Shown here: piece after piece, positions 34,777-42,896 of the stretch
How the letters are laid out: each line of letters begins with the position of its first letter
How positions within the stretch are numbered: position 1 is the stretch's first letter
Assembly: GCF_900142475.1 (NCBI RefSeq)
Contig: NZ_FRAY01000001.1
Location: 124,001-188,000, forward strand
Length of the DNA stretch: 64,000 nt
Direction: 5' to 3'
Source: Fibrobacter sp. UWH4
Lineage (GTDB): Bacteria > Fibrobacterota > Fibrobacteria > Fibrobacterales > Fibrobacteraceae
Made by a program: the position numbers and the translations under genes
The notes under the pieces: model-generated
Seen by the model: only the letters and a program-made list of their open reading frames with translations
Databases searched by the model: none
What the model was told of the DNA's origin: nothing

Positions 34777-35634
34777 ATGAATACCTTCGTAAACATTTTC
34801 GAGTTTACCAAGTTCCGCAAGTTCCTGGCGGAATACCAGGAGCGCCGTCAGGCGGCGGAGCCTTCGTTTTCGCGTACCGAGTTCTGCAACTTGCTGGGGC
34901 TCCCGAATACCCGCAGCTATTTCAACGACGTGGTGCAGGGCAAGCGCGTGACCGACAACATGCGCGAGCGCTTTATAAACGTCATCGGGCTCAAGGGGAA
35001 CGAGGCGAGGTATTTCGAGGCGATGGTCGATTTTGACCAGGGGAAGACTGCCCAGGTGCGCGAGGCGGCGTTCGATGCCATGATGCGCCTGAACAAGAAC
35101 CCGCAGGCGATTGTGGACCCGGACAGTTACGAGTTCTTTGGCAACTGGTACAACAGCACGGTTTACGCGATTCTCGAGGTGATGGATGTGGGCGACGACG
35201 TGTCGGAACTTGCGGCGAAGATTTTCCCGCCCGTGTCCGAGAAGCGCCTGAAGGCAAGCCTTGAACTCATGCAGAAGATGTCGCTCGTGCGCAAGGACGA
35301 ACGCGGATTCTGGAAGCCGACGAAGGATAGCCTTGCCACAGTGCAGCAGAGCAAGAGCCAGATGGTGCTCCAGTTCCAGAAGCAGTGCCTGGAACTCTCG
35401 AAGCAGGCGCTGGAATCCGAAGGGAGCGAGTCCCGCGACATGACCACGTTCACGTTCGCGGTGTCGAAATCCGCGCAGGCGAAGGTCGAGAAGGCTGCTG
35501 AAAAATTCAAGGCGCAGGTGCGCCAGATCGTGATGGCCGATAGCGAGACGCCGACCGTCGTGGAGCATGTGAACCTGCACGTGTTCAGCAACATCCGCGA
35601 AAACAATAAACCGTCCGGTGCGGGCGAGGCATAG
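34777..35634 (+). CDS. TIGR02147/DUF4423 family putative transcription factor
   Basis: 285 residues, cytoplasmic, no signal peptide. The N-terminal ~80 residues (FTKFRKFLAEYQ, FSRTEFCNLLGL, YFNDVVQGKR, EARYF) look like an Xre-like helix-turn-helix. Residues 110-190 resemble a winged helix (LKASLELMQKMSLVRKDERGFWKPT). The last ~90 residues are the DUF4423 part. TIGR02147 was defined as a family expanded in Fibrobacter with unknown function. It is divergent from the RG-I operon and followed 14 nt later by a surface lipoprotein gene. ATG at 34777 was chosen because the conserved start FxxYxDxRKFL-like follows at once; the 39 upstream codons are AT-rich and unlike the family. DNA binding is inference. 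Confidence 0.85.
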   Translation: MNTFVNIFEFTKFRKFLAEYQERRQAAEPSFSRTEFCNLLGLPNTRSYFNDVVQGKRVTDNMRERFINVIGLKGNEARYFEAMVDFDQGKTAQVREAAFDAMMRLNKNPQAIVDPDSYEFFGNWYNSTVYAILEVMDVGDDVSELAAKIFPPVSEKRLKASLELMQKMSLVRKDERGFWKPTKDSLATVQQSKSQMVLQFQKQCLELSKQALESEGSESRDMTTFTFAVSKSAQAKVEKAAEKFKAQVRQIVMADSETPTVVEHVNLHVFSNIRENNKPSGAGEA

Positions 35635-35648
35635 GGAGGAAGGTGTTG

Positions 35649-36998
35649 ATGGGATGCTTTAAGAATATCTTTGGTTCGGGGCGACTCGCGTTCGCTTTTG
35701 CCGCGGTGTGCGTGCTCGCCTTCTTTGCGGGCTGTAGCACTACGTCTTCTACGGATTCCGCGGGGATTTTGATTGAGACGAATACGGGCAACAAGGGGCT
35801 TGCGCGGATTCTTGTTTCTACCGAAAATCTGGATGTTGTCGCGGGCGATACTGTCGTGGTGTTCAAGGCCAGCGCCGATACCGTAGGCGATACTTTGTAT
35901 GTAGATACGGTGGACTACAGGCATGTGGCGACCTCGATTGAGTGCGCGTCGGGCGTGATGTCGCTCGATAGCCTGCCCGTGGGCGATTACGAATCCGTTT
36001 CGGTGCACCCTCTGGAAGGTGACGTGCGTTCCGTGGCTGTTTCCTGGAACGTCGAGGAAAATTCCACGAATATCGACCGTGCGCTGGAAGCTGAATTCAA
36101 GGGCGCTGTCGCGCTCGTGCTTCCTGAGGGCTTTGTAGATTTGGCCAGTTCGGACGAGGTGTTCGAAAGCATGCCCTTCGCGGTCCGTCTCCCGGATGTG
36201 AAGAACCCCTGCCTGCTGGATGCTGACGGCAACATGGTGCGTCTCAGTCGTGCCGAACTTGCAGATGCCCCTACGGCAAAGGTTTCCGACTCGGCCGTTT
36301 ATTGGGGCGTGCTGCCGCAGGTCTCCTTCGACGGGAATGGCGCGATTTCCCTTGACATCGTAGAATCGTGCCAGTCCAGCGACCGCATTGACTTGGCTCT
36401 GGCCCGCTATGTGGAGCATTTTGATTCGATAGTTCCTTCCGAAGCGGCGCTCGCCACCGGCAACGAGCTTGCGTCTGTGCTCGGCAATTCCCGCTGGGTG
36501 GATTCTACCGACAACTGGTTCTACATTCCTGATTTCAAGCCCTTCTCCGAAGACGGCTACTACATGGGGCTTTCCATCTGGTTTAATGTTGATTCCATGC
36601 AGGTGGGCGAGTACGCTCAAATTATTTCGGCCAAGAAGGACAGCGTGGGCTTCACCCTGCAAAAGCGCGGAACATCGGGTGCGGTGAACCTCAGGCTCGA
36701 TACGCGCACGGGTGTCTACAACACGGTCGTGGGGCGTGCGAACGGGGTGCTCGATGGAACCTGGCACAACTACTCGTTCAAGATTCACGGCGATAGCGTG
36801 ACCACGTTCATCGACGGAACGCTGCTGGAATCCAGGCAGTTCGATGCGGGCGAGGGCTTTGCGACTGCGTTCAACCCCTCGATTGGCTACGGCGGGCTTC
36901 GCGGCGGTATTGACGAGGTGTTCTTCTTCGACGGTACGCAGTCCAACAACTGGATGCGGCTCTTCTACGCCCTGCAATATGCGGTTATAAAGGAATAA
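35649..36998 (+). CDS. Surface lipoprotein with LamG-like domain, partner of TIGR02147
   Basis: 449 residues. Lipobox FFAGC puts the lipidated Cys near 28. Residues 35-140 form a carboxypeptidase-regulatory/Ig-like region (GDTVVVF ... MSLDSLPVGDY). Residues 165-235 are a degenerate DUF2341-like segment (PFAVRLPDV, DADGNMVRLS, AVYWGVLPQV). Residues 290-445 are a LamG/concanavalin jelly roll (YYMGLSIWFNVDSMQVGEYAQIIS ... LDGTWHNYSFKI ... GGIDEVFFF). Strong SD (GGAGGAAGG) and a 14-nt gap to the TIGR02147 gene show co-expression. A glycan-binding or sensing role is inferred from the fold and from the neighbouring RG-I and arabinan operons. Confidence 0.75.
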   Translation: MGCFKNIFGSGRLAFAFAAVCVLAFFAGCSTTSSTDSAGILIETNTGNKGLARILVSTENLDVVAGDTVVVFKASADTVGDTLYVDTVDYRHVATSIECASGVMSLDSLPVGDYESVSVHPLEGDVRSVAVSWNVEENSTNIDRALEAEFKGAVALVLPEGFVDLASSDEVFESMPFAVRLPDVKNPCLLDADGNMVRLSRAELADAPTAKVSDSAVYWGVLPQVSFDGNGAISLDIVESCQSSDRIDLALARYVEHFDSIVPSEAALATGNELASVLGNSRWVDSTDNWFYIPDFKPFSEDGYYMGLSIWFNVDSMQVGEYAQIISAKKDSVGFTLQKRGTSGAVNLRLDTRTGVYNTVVGRANGVLDGTWHNYSFKIHGDSVTTFIDGTLLESRQFDAGEGFATAFNPSIGYGGLRGGIDEVFFFDGTQSNNWMRLFYALQYAVIKE

Positions 36999-37036
36999 AC
37001 GGGCGTTTAAGGCGCCTTTCTGGATGTATTTTTGCG

Positions 37037-37050
37037 AAATGTGGACTTTT
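37037..37050 (-). promoter_or_regulatory. Conserved 14-mer AAAAGTCCACATTT
   Basis: Identical, in reverse orientation, to 34608-34621 in the PL11/TIGR02147 control region. It lies 57 nt upstream of the likely -35 of the arabinan operon. Confidence 0.5.
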
Positions 37051-37106
37051 TTTAAGTAAAGTGTTGTAAAAATTACATCATTTAGTTTGAAATTGTGTAA
37101 AAACTA

Positions 37107-37135
37107 TTGACTTTTAATAAAAACTGACGTGTATT
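37107..37135 (+). promoter_or_regulatory. Likely promoter of the arabinan (GH43) operon
   Basis: TTGACT (37107-37112), 17-nt spacer, TGTATT (37130-37135). The -35 hexamer and spacing are identical to the PL9 promoter at 20714. The start site would fall on or beside the first TAGTA. Confidence 0.55.
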
Positions 37136-37140
37136 TAAAG

Positions 37141-37157
37141 TAGTAAACCTTATAGTA
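37141..37157 (+). promoter_or_regulatory. TAGTA 12-nt direct repeat at the GH43 operon start
   Basis: TAGTA at 37141-37145 and 37153-37157, exactly 12 nt apart, directly downstream of the predicted -10 and 16-32 nt before the ATG: a classical operator position. Confidence 0.65.
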
Positions 37158-37172
37158 AAAAGGGAGATAAAT

Positions 37173-39290
37173 ATGTTTGGTGTGATGGGATTAAATTCTC
37201 GCGGAGTGGTGTCCGCGGCGATTTTCACGCTCGCTTTTGCGGGCCAAGGTGCGTTCGCTCAGTCGTGGTATGCAACTGACGTGCGCCAAGGGGGCCATGA
37301 CCCCTCCATGTACAGGGACGAGAATGGCTACATCCTTATGTCCACGAATAACAACCTGGCAATGTGGACCTCGACGGACATGGTCAAGTGGAGTTCGAAG
37401 GGCCAGATTTTCAGGGATAGCCCGCAGTGGCTCAAGAATGCCGTGGGCGGAAGGACTGACGGCATCTGGGCTCCGGACCTGTTCCATTTCAATAACCAGT
37501 ACGGCGTGTTCTACTGCGGCTCCGTTTTTGGCCAGCGCACGTCTGCAATCGGTGTCGCGACGAACGCGAACCTGAACTTCTCGGATCCGGCGAAGGGTTG
37601 GACGGACCAGGGCGAAGTGACGCGCGCCACGAACAGCAACAACTACAACGCGATTGATGCCGACGTGGTGGTGACTCCCGATGGCCAGTACTGGATGACG
37701 TACGGTTCGTGGAATGCAGGCGGTATCCGTTTGATCAAGCTGGACCCCAAGACGGGCAAGCAGGCGAGCGACGACAAGACGAACTACATGATTGCGACGC
37801 GCGGCGGTACGGGTATCGAAGGCCCGAGCCTCATCGAGCACGGCGGGCAGTATTTCTTGTTCACGGCCTGGGACGTATGTTGTAAACAAGGTAACGAAAT
37901 CGAACAGACCACCTACAAGACGGCTATGGGTCGCGCCGACAAGGTGAACGGAACCTACAAGGACCGCAGCGGCAAGGAACTCAACAAGGGTGGCGGAACC
38001 ATCCTGATGCAGCGTTACAGCCGTTACGTGGGCCCGGGCGGCGGCGAAGCCTTCAAGGACCTGAACCGCATCCGCTTTGTGCATCATTACTACGACCTGA
38101 CCGGCGACAAGTACAACCACATCCACATTCGCGACCTGGTGTTTACCGACGACAACTGGCCCGAAATGGGGCAGCCCTTCCTCGGACGCTACCTGAGTGC
38201 CGAGGCGGAACACGGCATTATGACACGCGGTGCGACGGATGACTTGACCTTCAATTACACGAAGGAAGCCTCGAACGGCGAATACGTGGGCTACATCAAT
38301 ACGAAGGGCTCCAAGATTCGCTTGCCGATGAACATTATGCAGGCGGGCGACTACATTCTGCGTTACCGCTACGCGAACGGCGGTGATAATGATGCTACAC
38401 ATAAAGTAACGGTGAATGGAAAGGCGCAGACGGTGAAGCTCCCGAAGACGGGCGCCTGGGGCAGTTTCCCCGAAAAGTCCGTGGCGATGGTGCCTGCAAA
38501 GCTCAAGCGCGGCGGCAACTTTATTGAGGTGGAACCCGACCAGAATTTTGCGGAACTTGACCGCATCGACTTCTTGCGCGTGATTCGCGATACCATTCCG
38601 GGCAACGGCTTCGATAACGGCATCAAGGTGCGTCTCACGAAGGACGACAAGCTTGCCGTCAAGAACGGTGGCTACGCCATCTTCGAAAACGTGGTGACGG
38701 ATTCTATCAAGAGCACCGAAGTCAAGGTCGAACTGCAACAGTGCAACGGCGGAACGCTCAGTATCCGCGAGGGTTCTGCCACGGGTACGGAACTTTCCAA
38801 GTGCACTGTTCCTTCGAGCTGCGCAAACGGCGCCTGGACCGAAGTGAACTGCTCTGCCACCAAGAAACTTTCGGGCGTCAAGGACTTCTACCTCACGGGT
38901 AGCGGCATGAGCGGCGAAGTGCTGGTGGGCAACATCCGTTTCGGAAAGGCAGCTTCTATTGAACCGCCGGTATCTAGTTCTAGCGTGAATCCGCCTGCCT
39001 CGAGCTCCAGCGTGGCTCCGGTGGAATCTAGTTCCAGCATCGCTGAAGTTTCCAGTTCTAGCGAAATTTCGACGGCTCTCGCTCAGGCAAAGTCTTTGAA
39101 AACCGGCTATAAATTGACTGCAAATGCTTTGGGCTATACCTTCCATTTTGATCGTCCCGGTAATTACGAAATCATCGTGATGAACCCGATGGGTCAGCTG
39201 ATGGCTCGAAAGACGGTGCGCATGGAATCTGAAGTGTCGCTGCAGGGCCTGCCTAAAGGAAAGTACGTTTTCAAGGTGATGAATCGCTAA
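37173..39290 (+). CDS. Endo-1,5-alpha-L-arabinanase-like GH43 with two CBM6/35-type modules
   Basis: Hydrolyses arabinan side chains of RG-I. 705 residues: signal peptide to Ala29, GH43 five-bladed propeller (32-345), a CBM35/6-like module (about 360-475), a CBM6-like second module (about 480-600), a repetitive Ser linker (PPVSSSSVNPPASSSSV ...) and a T9SS-like C-terminal domain ending GKYVFKVMNR. The catalytic triad is apparent: base D43 in GGHDPS, pKa modulator D162 in NAIDADVV and acid E216 in GIEGPS; HDPSM and GIWAPD favour arabinanase-type subfamilies. First gene of a three-GH43 operon. Confidence 0.9.
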   Translation: MFGVMGLNSRGVVSAAIFTLAFAGQGAFAQSWYATDVRQGGHDPSMYRDENGYILMSTNNNLAMWTSTDMVKWSSKGQIFRDSPQWLKNAVGGRTDGIWAPDLFHFNNQYGVFYCGSVFGQRTSAIGVATNANLNFSDPAKGWTDQGEVTRATNSNNYNAIDADVVVTPDGQYWMTYGSWNAGGIRLIKLDPKTGKQASDDKTNYMIATRGGTGIEGPSLIEHGGQYFLFTAWDVCCKQGNEIEQTTYKTAMGRADKVNGTYKDRSGKELNKGGGTILMQRYSRYVGPGGGEAFKDLNRIRFVHHYYDLTGDKYNHIHIRDLVFTDDNWPEMGQPFLGRYLSAEAEHGIMTRGATDDLTFNYTKEASNGEYVGYINTKGSKIRLPMNIMQAGDYILRYRYANGGDNDATHKVTVNGKAQTVKLPKTGAWGSFPEKSVAMVPAKLKRGGNFIEVEPDQNFAELDRIDFLRVIRDTIPGNGFDNGIKVRLTKDDKLAVKNGGYAIFENVVTDSIKSTEVKVELQQCNGGTLSIREGSATGTELSKCTVPSSCANGAWTEVNCSATKKLSGVKDFYLTGSGMSGEVLVGNIRFGKAASIEPPVSSSSVNPPASSSSVAPVESSSSIAEVSSSSEISTALAQAKSLKTGYKLTANALGYTFHFDRPGNYEIIVMNPMGQLMARKTVRMESEVSLQGLPKGKYVFKVMNR

Positions 39291-39311
39291 CAGAAAAAGG
39301 GATGTTTGGGT

Positions 39312-40895
39312 ATGTTTAAACGCACTTTATCTATGCTGATGGGGGTAGCGGCTGTTGCGATAGCTGCAAACCCGCTCACTACAAAATTCTACTCTGCCGA
39401 TGCCGCGGCGCTCGTGCACAACGATAGCCTGTTCATTTTTGCGGGCCACGACGAGCAGGGCGCTCAGGGGAACAACAACAAGTTCTTCTTGATGAACGAT
39501 TGGCACGTTCTGGTGACCGACGACATGGAAAACTACCATGACTACGGTGCGGTACTTTCGTGGCGGACCTTCAAGTGGGCAAGCGGCAACGCCTTTGCGG
39601 GCCACTGCGAATACCGTAACGGCAAGTTCTATTGGTACGTGGCGGTGCATCATGCGACCATCAAACAAGACGAAGGTTTTGCGATTGGCGTCGCGGTGGC
39701 CGATCACCCCTCGGGCCCGTGGAAAGATGCCATTGGCAAGGCGCTCGTGACCGACAACACCACGAACGATGTCGCGCTGAATATCGACCCCGCGATTTTC
39801 TACGACGGGAACGATATCTGGATGTATTGGGGCTCGTGGAATGCGGGCCGTCGCGTAAAGCTCAAGGAAAACATGATTGAGCTCGCGAGTACGCCCGAAG
39901 ATATCAAGATCAAGGACTTTTTCGAAGCGCCCTGGATGCACAAGTATCGCGGCAACTATTACTTCAGTTACGCCTCGGGTTACCCTTCTACGACGAACTA
40001 CTCGATGGCTACGAGCTTGAATGGCCCGTGGACGCAGAAGGGCGTGCTGAACGACAAGCTCGACAATTCCGAGACGAACCACCAGGCGATTTTCAAGTAT
40101 CTCGGGCACTGGTATTTCATGTATCACGGCGCGAATGCTCCGGGCGGCTGGACCTACCGCCGCTCCGTGAATATCGACTACCTGTACTATGACGAGAATG
40201 CGAATATCCAGAAAATCAAGCGTACCACCGCGGGTGTAGACAAAGTAAATAACGCACTCGTGGAAAACGGCACGTACCGCCTGACTGTTTCGCACAGTGC
40301 CTTGTCGCTGGTCGAAGAGAACGGAATCGTGGTGCAGCGTCCCGAAAGCGAAAAGGATGCGAACCAGTTCTGGACCGTGGAACGCAGCGCGAAAAATGCC
40401 CGCCATTACATGCTCAGGAATTACGGTACCGGCCGCTACTATTGCCCGCCCAAGACGCTGCTCGATACCGTCAAGACGTCGGCGACTGCCTGCGAAATCC
40501 GCATCGAGAATGCCTCTGCCGCGAAGGGCTACTACCTGTATGGCGATTACGACAGCGACTTTGTGGGCGACGTGCTGAATGTCTCGAAGGACGCGGGCAT
40601 GCCAGTGATTACCTGGGTGCGCACCGGTGCCGACAACCAGAAGGTGAAACTCGCGAAGGCGACCCCGCCGGCGGTTGAACCGGAATCGTCTTCTAGCATC
40701 GCAGAATCCTCTAGCTCCGAAGTTGCTGAAAATTCTTCGAGTTCCGAAGTCGCGCCCGAAAGTTCTAGCAGTGGAACTACCGCGATTGCTCCGCGTGCAA
40801 CTCGCCAGGGAATGCAGGTGCCTGCTCGCAAGGGTTACCGTGACCTCAAGGGCCGCAGTTTTGACAAGCAGATTCCGTACCGGGTGATGTTCTAG
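39312..40895 (+). CDS. Secreted GH43 glycosidase with ricin-type (CBM13-like) module
   Basis: 527 residues. Signal peptide to about 19; GH43 domain (20-315) with base Asp in YSADAAAL (D30), NIDPAIF and acid Glu in FFEAPWMHK. A beta-trefoil-like module (about 325-455: GTYRLTVSHSALSLVEENG, NQFWTVER) follows, then a Ser-rich linker and a short basic tail YRDLKGRSFDKQIPYRVMF. That tail is almost identical to the end of the PL1 enzyme at 51471. GAGHDE and MNDWH phrases are common in exo-acting arabinofuranosidase/xylosidase subfamilies, so removal of arabinose from arabinan is likely, with other pentose or galactose specificity possible. ATG at 39312 is preferred over TTG 39306. The operon partners on both sides are GH43. 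Confidence 0.87.
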   Translation: MFKRTLSMLMGVAAVAIAANPLTTKFYSADAAALVHNDSLFIFAGHDEQGAQGNNNKFFLMNDWHVLVTDDMENYHDYGAVLSWRTFKWASGNAFAGHCEYRNGKFYWYVAVHHATIKQDEGFAIGVAVADHPSGPWKDAIGKALVTDNTTNDVALNIDPAIFYDGNDIWMYWGSWNAGRRVKLKENMIELASTPEDIKIKDFFEAPWMHKYRGNYYFSYASGYPSTTNYSMATSLNGPWTQKGVLNDKLDNSETNHQAIFKYLGHWYFMYHGANAPGGWTYRRSVNIDYLYYDENANIQKIKRTTAGVDKVNNALVENGTYRLTVSHSALSLVEENGIVVQRPESEKDANQFWTVERSAKNARHYMLRNYGTGRYYCPPKTLLDTVKTSATACEIRIENASAAKGYYLYGDYDSDFVGDVLNVSKDAGMPVITWVRTGADNQKVKLAKATPPAVEPESSSSIAESSSSEVAENSSSSEVAPESSSSGTTAIAPRATRQGMQVPARKGYRDLKGRSFDKQIPYRVMF

Positions 40896-40931
40896 CGGAA
40901 GAAATTTGTCCTAAAAAGTAGGAGTGTTTGG

Positions 40932-42611
40932 ATGTACGGATTGGGAAACGCCCTTCGGGGCGGCTTTGTGGGTGTCGGCTTGTCGCTAGCCGTTGGTGCA
41001 TTTGCGGCGAGCAATCCCGTTGTCACGAATATGTTCACGGCAGACCCCGCAGGGCTCGTTTACAACGATACCATGTATATCTTCACGGGGCATGACGAGG
41101 CGCCCGCCGGTCACGAAGGTTACATAATGAACGACTGGCACATATTCTCTTCGGGAGATATGGATACCTGGGTGGATCGCGGGGCCGTGCTTTCTATCAA
41201 GTCGTTCAAGTGGGCACGCGGCAGTGCCTGGGCGAGCCAGACTATCGAACGGAATGGCAAGTTTTACTGGTACGTGACCGTGCACGACGGCAGGGATTTT
41301 GCGGTTGGTGTCGCGGTTGCAGACCATCCGGCCGGCCCGTACAAGGATGCCATCGGCAAGGCGCTTATTACCAGCAACATGACTGCTGCGAATAGCGGCG
41401 TGAATTACGATATCGACCCGACCGTCTTTATCGATGACGACGGACAGGCCTATATTTATTGGGGCAACGGCGCCGTGATGGGCTACAGGCTCAAGGAAAA
41501 CATGGTCGAACTGCAAGGCAGCATGTTCAACGTGACGCCGCCCAGTTTTACCGAGGCTCCGTACGTTCATAAAAGGAATGGCTACTACTTTTTGACGTAT
41601 GCCTACGGCTGGGAAGAACGCATTGGCCAGGCGACCATGAAAAGCCCGACGGGGCCCGTATCCAATTCCAAGGTCATTGTCGGCTACAACAAGAATTCCA
41701 ATACGAGCCACCAGGCGTTCGTCGAATTCCATAACCAGTGGTATTACATATACCATACGGGCGCGATTGGCGGCAGTTTCCGTCGTGCGCTGTGCGTGGA
41801 CTATGCCTACTACGAAAACGATTCGACCATCGCGAACATTACCATGACCGACGCGGGCGTAAAGAAGGTTGACCACGCGCCGATCAGGGATGGCGTTTAC
41901 CGCATCAAGGCGCGGCACAGCGGCCTGAGTCTCGAAGATAGCCGTAGTGTCGTAATCCAGATGGATTCCGAAGAAAGTGAATCGCAGTTGTGGGCGCTCA
42001 AAAGAATCGACGGTTACACCTACACGCTCAGGAACATCGAGACGGGAAAGTACCTTTCGTTCGGAAAGGGAAACCTGCTGGATACCGCAAGGACCGTCGA
42101 TGCCGAAAACAGGATTGTCATCGAGAACTTTAATGTGGATGACGGTTACCGCCTGTACGCGGATACCGCAAGTGAATACCTGGGCGATGTCCTGAACATC
42201 TCTACGGAGGCGGGCATGCCGCTTGTCGTGTGGAAACAGACAGGGACGCAGAACCAGTCGTTCAAGTTTGAATATATGGGCGACGAATCTGCATATAGTT
42301 CTTCCAGCGAGGATGCGTCGAGCTCAGGGACCGCCGAACTGGTGTCGAGTTCCAGCTCCGAGGCTGTGTCGAGCAGTTCCGCAGAAATTACGTCGTTAGT
42401 CGCAGCGCCTGGGAATCTCGGTGCGCGGATTGTCGGCGTTTCTCGCGTGGACGGGCTGCGGTTCTCGCAGACCGCGGATTACGCCCTGATGAACCTGCAT
42501 GGTATGGTGGTTGCCCGCGGGCACGCTGCGCAAGTTGCGGTGAAGGATCTTGCCCCCGGCGCATACGTGGTAAGGCTTGGCGGCCGCATCCAGAAAATCG
42601 AACTGAGGTAA
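40932..42611 (+). CDS. Secreted GH43 glycosidase with ricin-type module and T9SS-like C-terminus
   Basis: 559 residues, a close structural paralogue of the preceding gene: signal peptide to about 24, GH43 (25-310) with FTADPAGL, YDIDPTVF and SFTEAPYVHK as catalytic-Asp/Asp/Glu segments. A beta-trefoil-like module (about 320-450: GVYRIKARHSGLSLEDS, LWALKRID) and a Ser linker follow. Here the C-terminus is the longer sorting-type domain (YALMNLHGMVVARGH ... GAYVVRLGGR) instead of the basic tail. Adjacent paralogues with swapped C-terminal signals suggest modular exchange. SD GGAG. A 28-codon ORF follows after 3 nt. Confidence 0.87.
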   Translation: MYGLGNALRGGFVGVGLSLAVGAFAASNPVVTNMFTADPAGLVYNDTMYIFTGHDEAPAGHEGYIMNDWHIFSSGDMDTWVDRGAVLSIKSFKWARGSAWASQTIERNGKFYWYVTVHDGRDFAVGVAVADHPAGPYKDAIGKALITSNMTAANSGVNYDIDPTVFIDDDGQAYIYWGNGAVMGYRLKENMVELQGSMFNVTPPSFTEAPYVHKRNGYYFLTYAYGWEERIGQATMKSPTGPVSNSKVIVGYNKNSNTSHQAFVEFHNQWYYIYHTGAIGGSFRRALCVDYAYYENDSTIANITMTDAGVKKVDHAPIRDGVYRIKARHSGLSLEDSRSVVIQMDSEESESQLWALKRIDGYTYTLRNIETGKYLSFGKGNLLDTARTVDAENRIVIENFNVDDGYRLYADTASEYLGDVLNISTEAGMPLVVWKQTGTQNQSFKFEYMGDESAYSSSSEDASSSGTAELVSSSSSEAVSSSSAEITSLVAAPGNLGARIVGVSRVDGLRFSQTADYALMNLHGMVVARGHAAQVAVKDLAPGAYVVRLGGRIQKIELR

Positions 42612-42614
42612 AGC

Positions 42615-42701
42615 ATGTTCGACCATGAAAATTTCGCCATCGTCAAGCAGATTGCGGTTCTTAGCCTGCTCGCCATCGCACTCGGACTTGTTTACGGGTG
42701 A
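42615..42701 (+). CDS. Putative 28-residue single-pass membrane microprotein
   Basis: ATG follows 3 nt after the GH43 stop, with GAGG 6 nt upstream inside the end of the GH43 gene. The product starts MFDHENFAIVKQ and then has a hydrophobic stretch AVLSLLAIALGLVYG to the end: a short polar N-terminus plus one membrane helix. Coupling to the GH43 gene supports translation. It could equally be a chance ORF; no family is recognised. Confidence 0.4.
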   Translation: MFDHENFAIVKQIAVLSLLAIALGLVYG

Positions 42702-42775
42702 GATTGAGCTTGTACTCCAAAGAATATTCTCGTTTTTCGCCCAAAATCGCCAATTTTAAAATTTTTCAAAAAATA

Positions 42776-42792
42776 TAGTACGCTTTGTAGTA
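42776..42792 (+). promoter_or_regulatory. TAGTA 12-nt direct repeat, distal copy (GH53 promoter)
   Basis: TAGTA at 42776-42780 and 42788-42792 (12 nt apart) in the 195-nt spacer before GH53. A second pair lies 43 nt further downstream. Confidence 0.6.
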
Positions 42793-42818
42793 AAAAGAGT
42801 TATATTTATAGAAAATTG

Positions 42819-42835
42819 TAGTACAATTTATAGTA
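42819..42835 (+). promoter_or_regulatory. TAGTA 12-nt direct repeat, proximal copy (GH53 promoter)
   Basis: TTGTAGTACAA then TATAGTACAA, with TAGTA at 42819-42823 and 42831-42835, again 12 nt apart, ending 61 nt before the GH53 ATG. Confidence 0.65.
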
Positions 42836-42896
42836 CAACAAAATTTGAAAAAGCCGTAAACAAGATAGCGATAAACTAAAATCAAAGGAGTGAAGG

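Noticed and set aside
31805-36977. Large ORFs opposite PL11 (31805-34528) and across TIGR02147/lipoprotein (35163-36977)
   Set aside because: The coding strand is fixed by signal peptides, lipobox and family motifs; the opposite frames are compositional artefacts.
37153-37157. Second TAGTA at 37153 as a -10 element (TATAGT)
   Set aside because: It would start transcription inside the SD region, and the strict 12-nt pairing at five loci fits an operator better.
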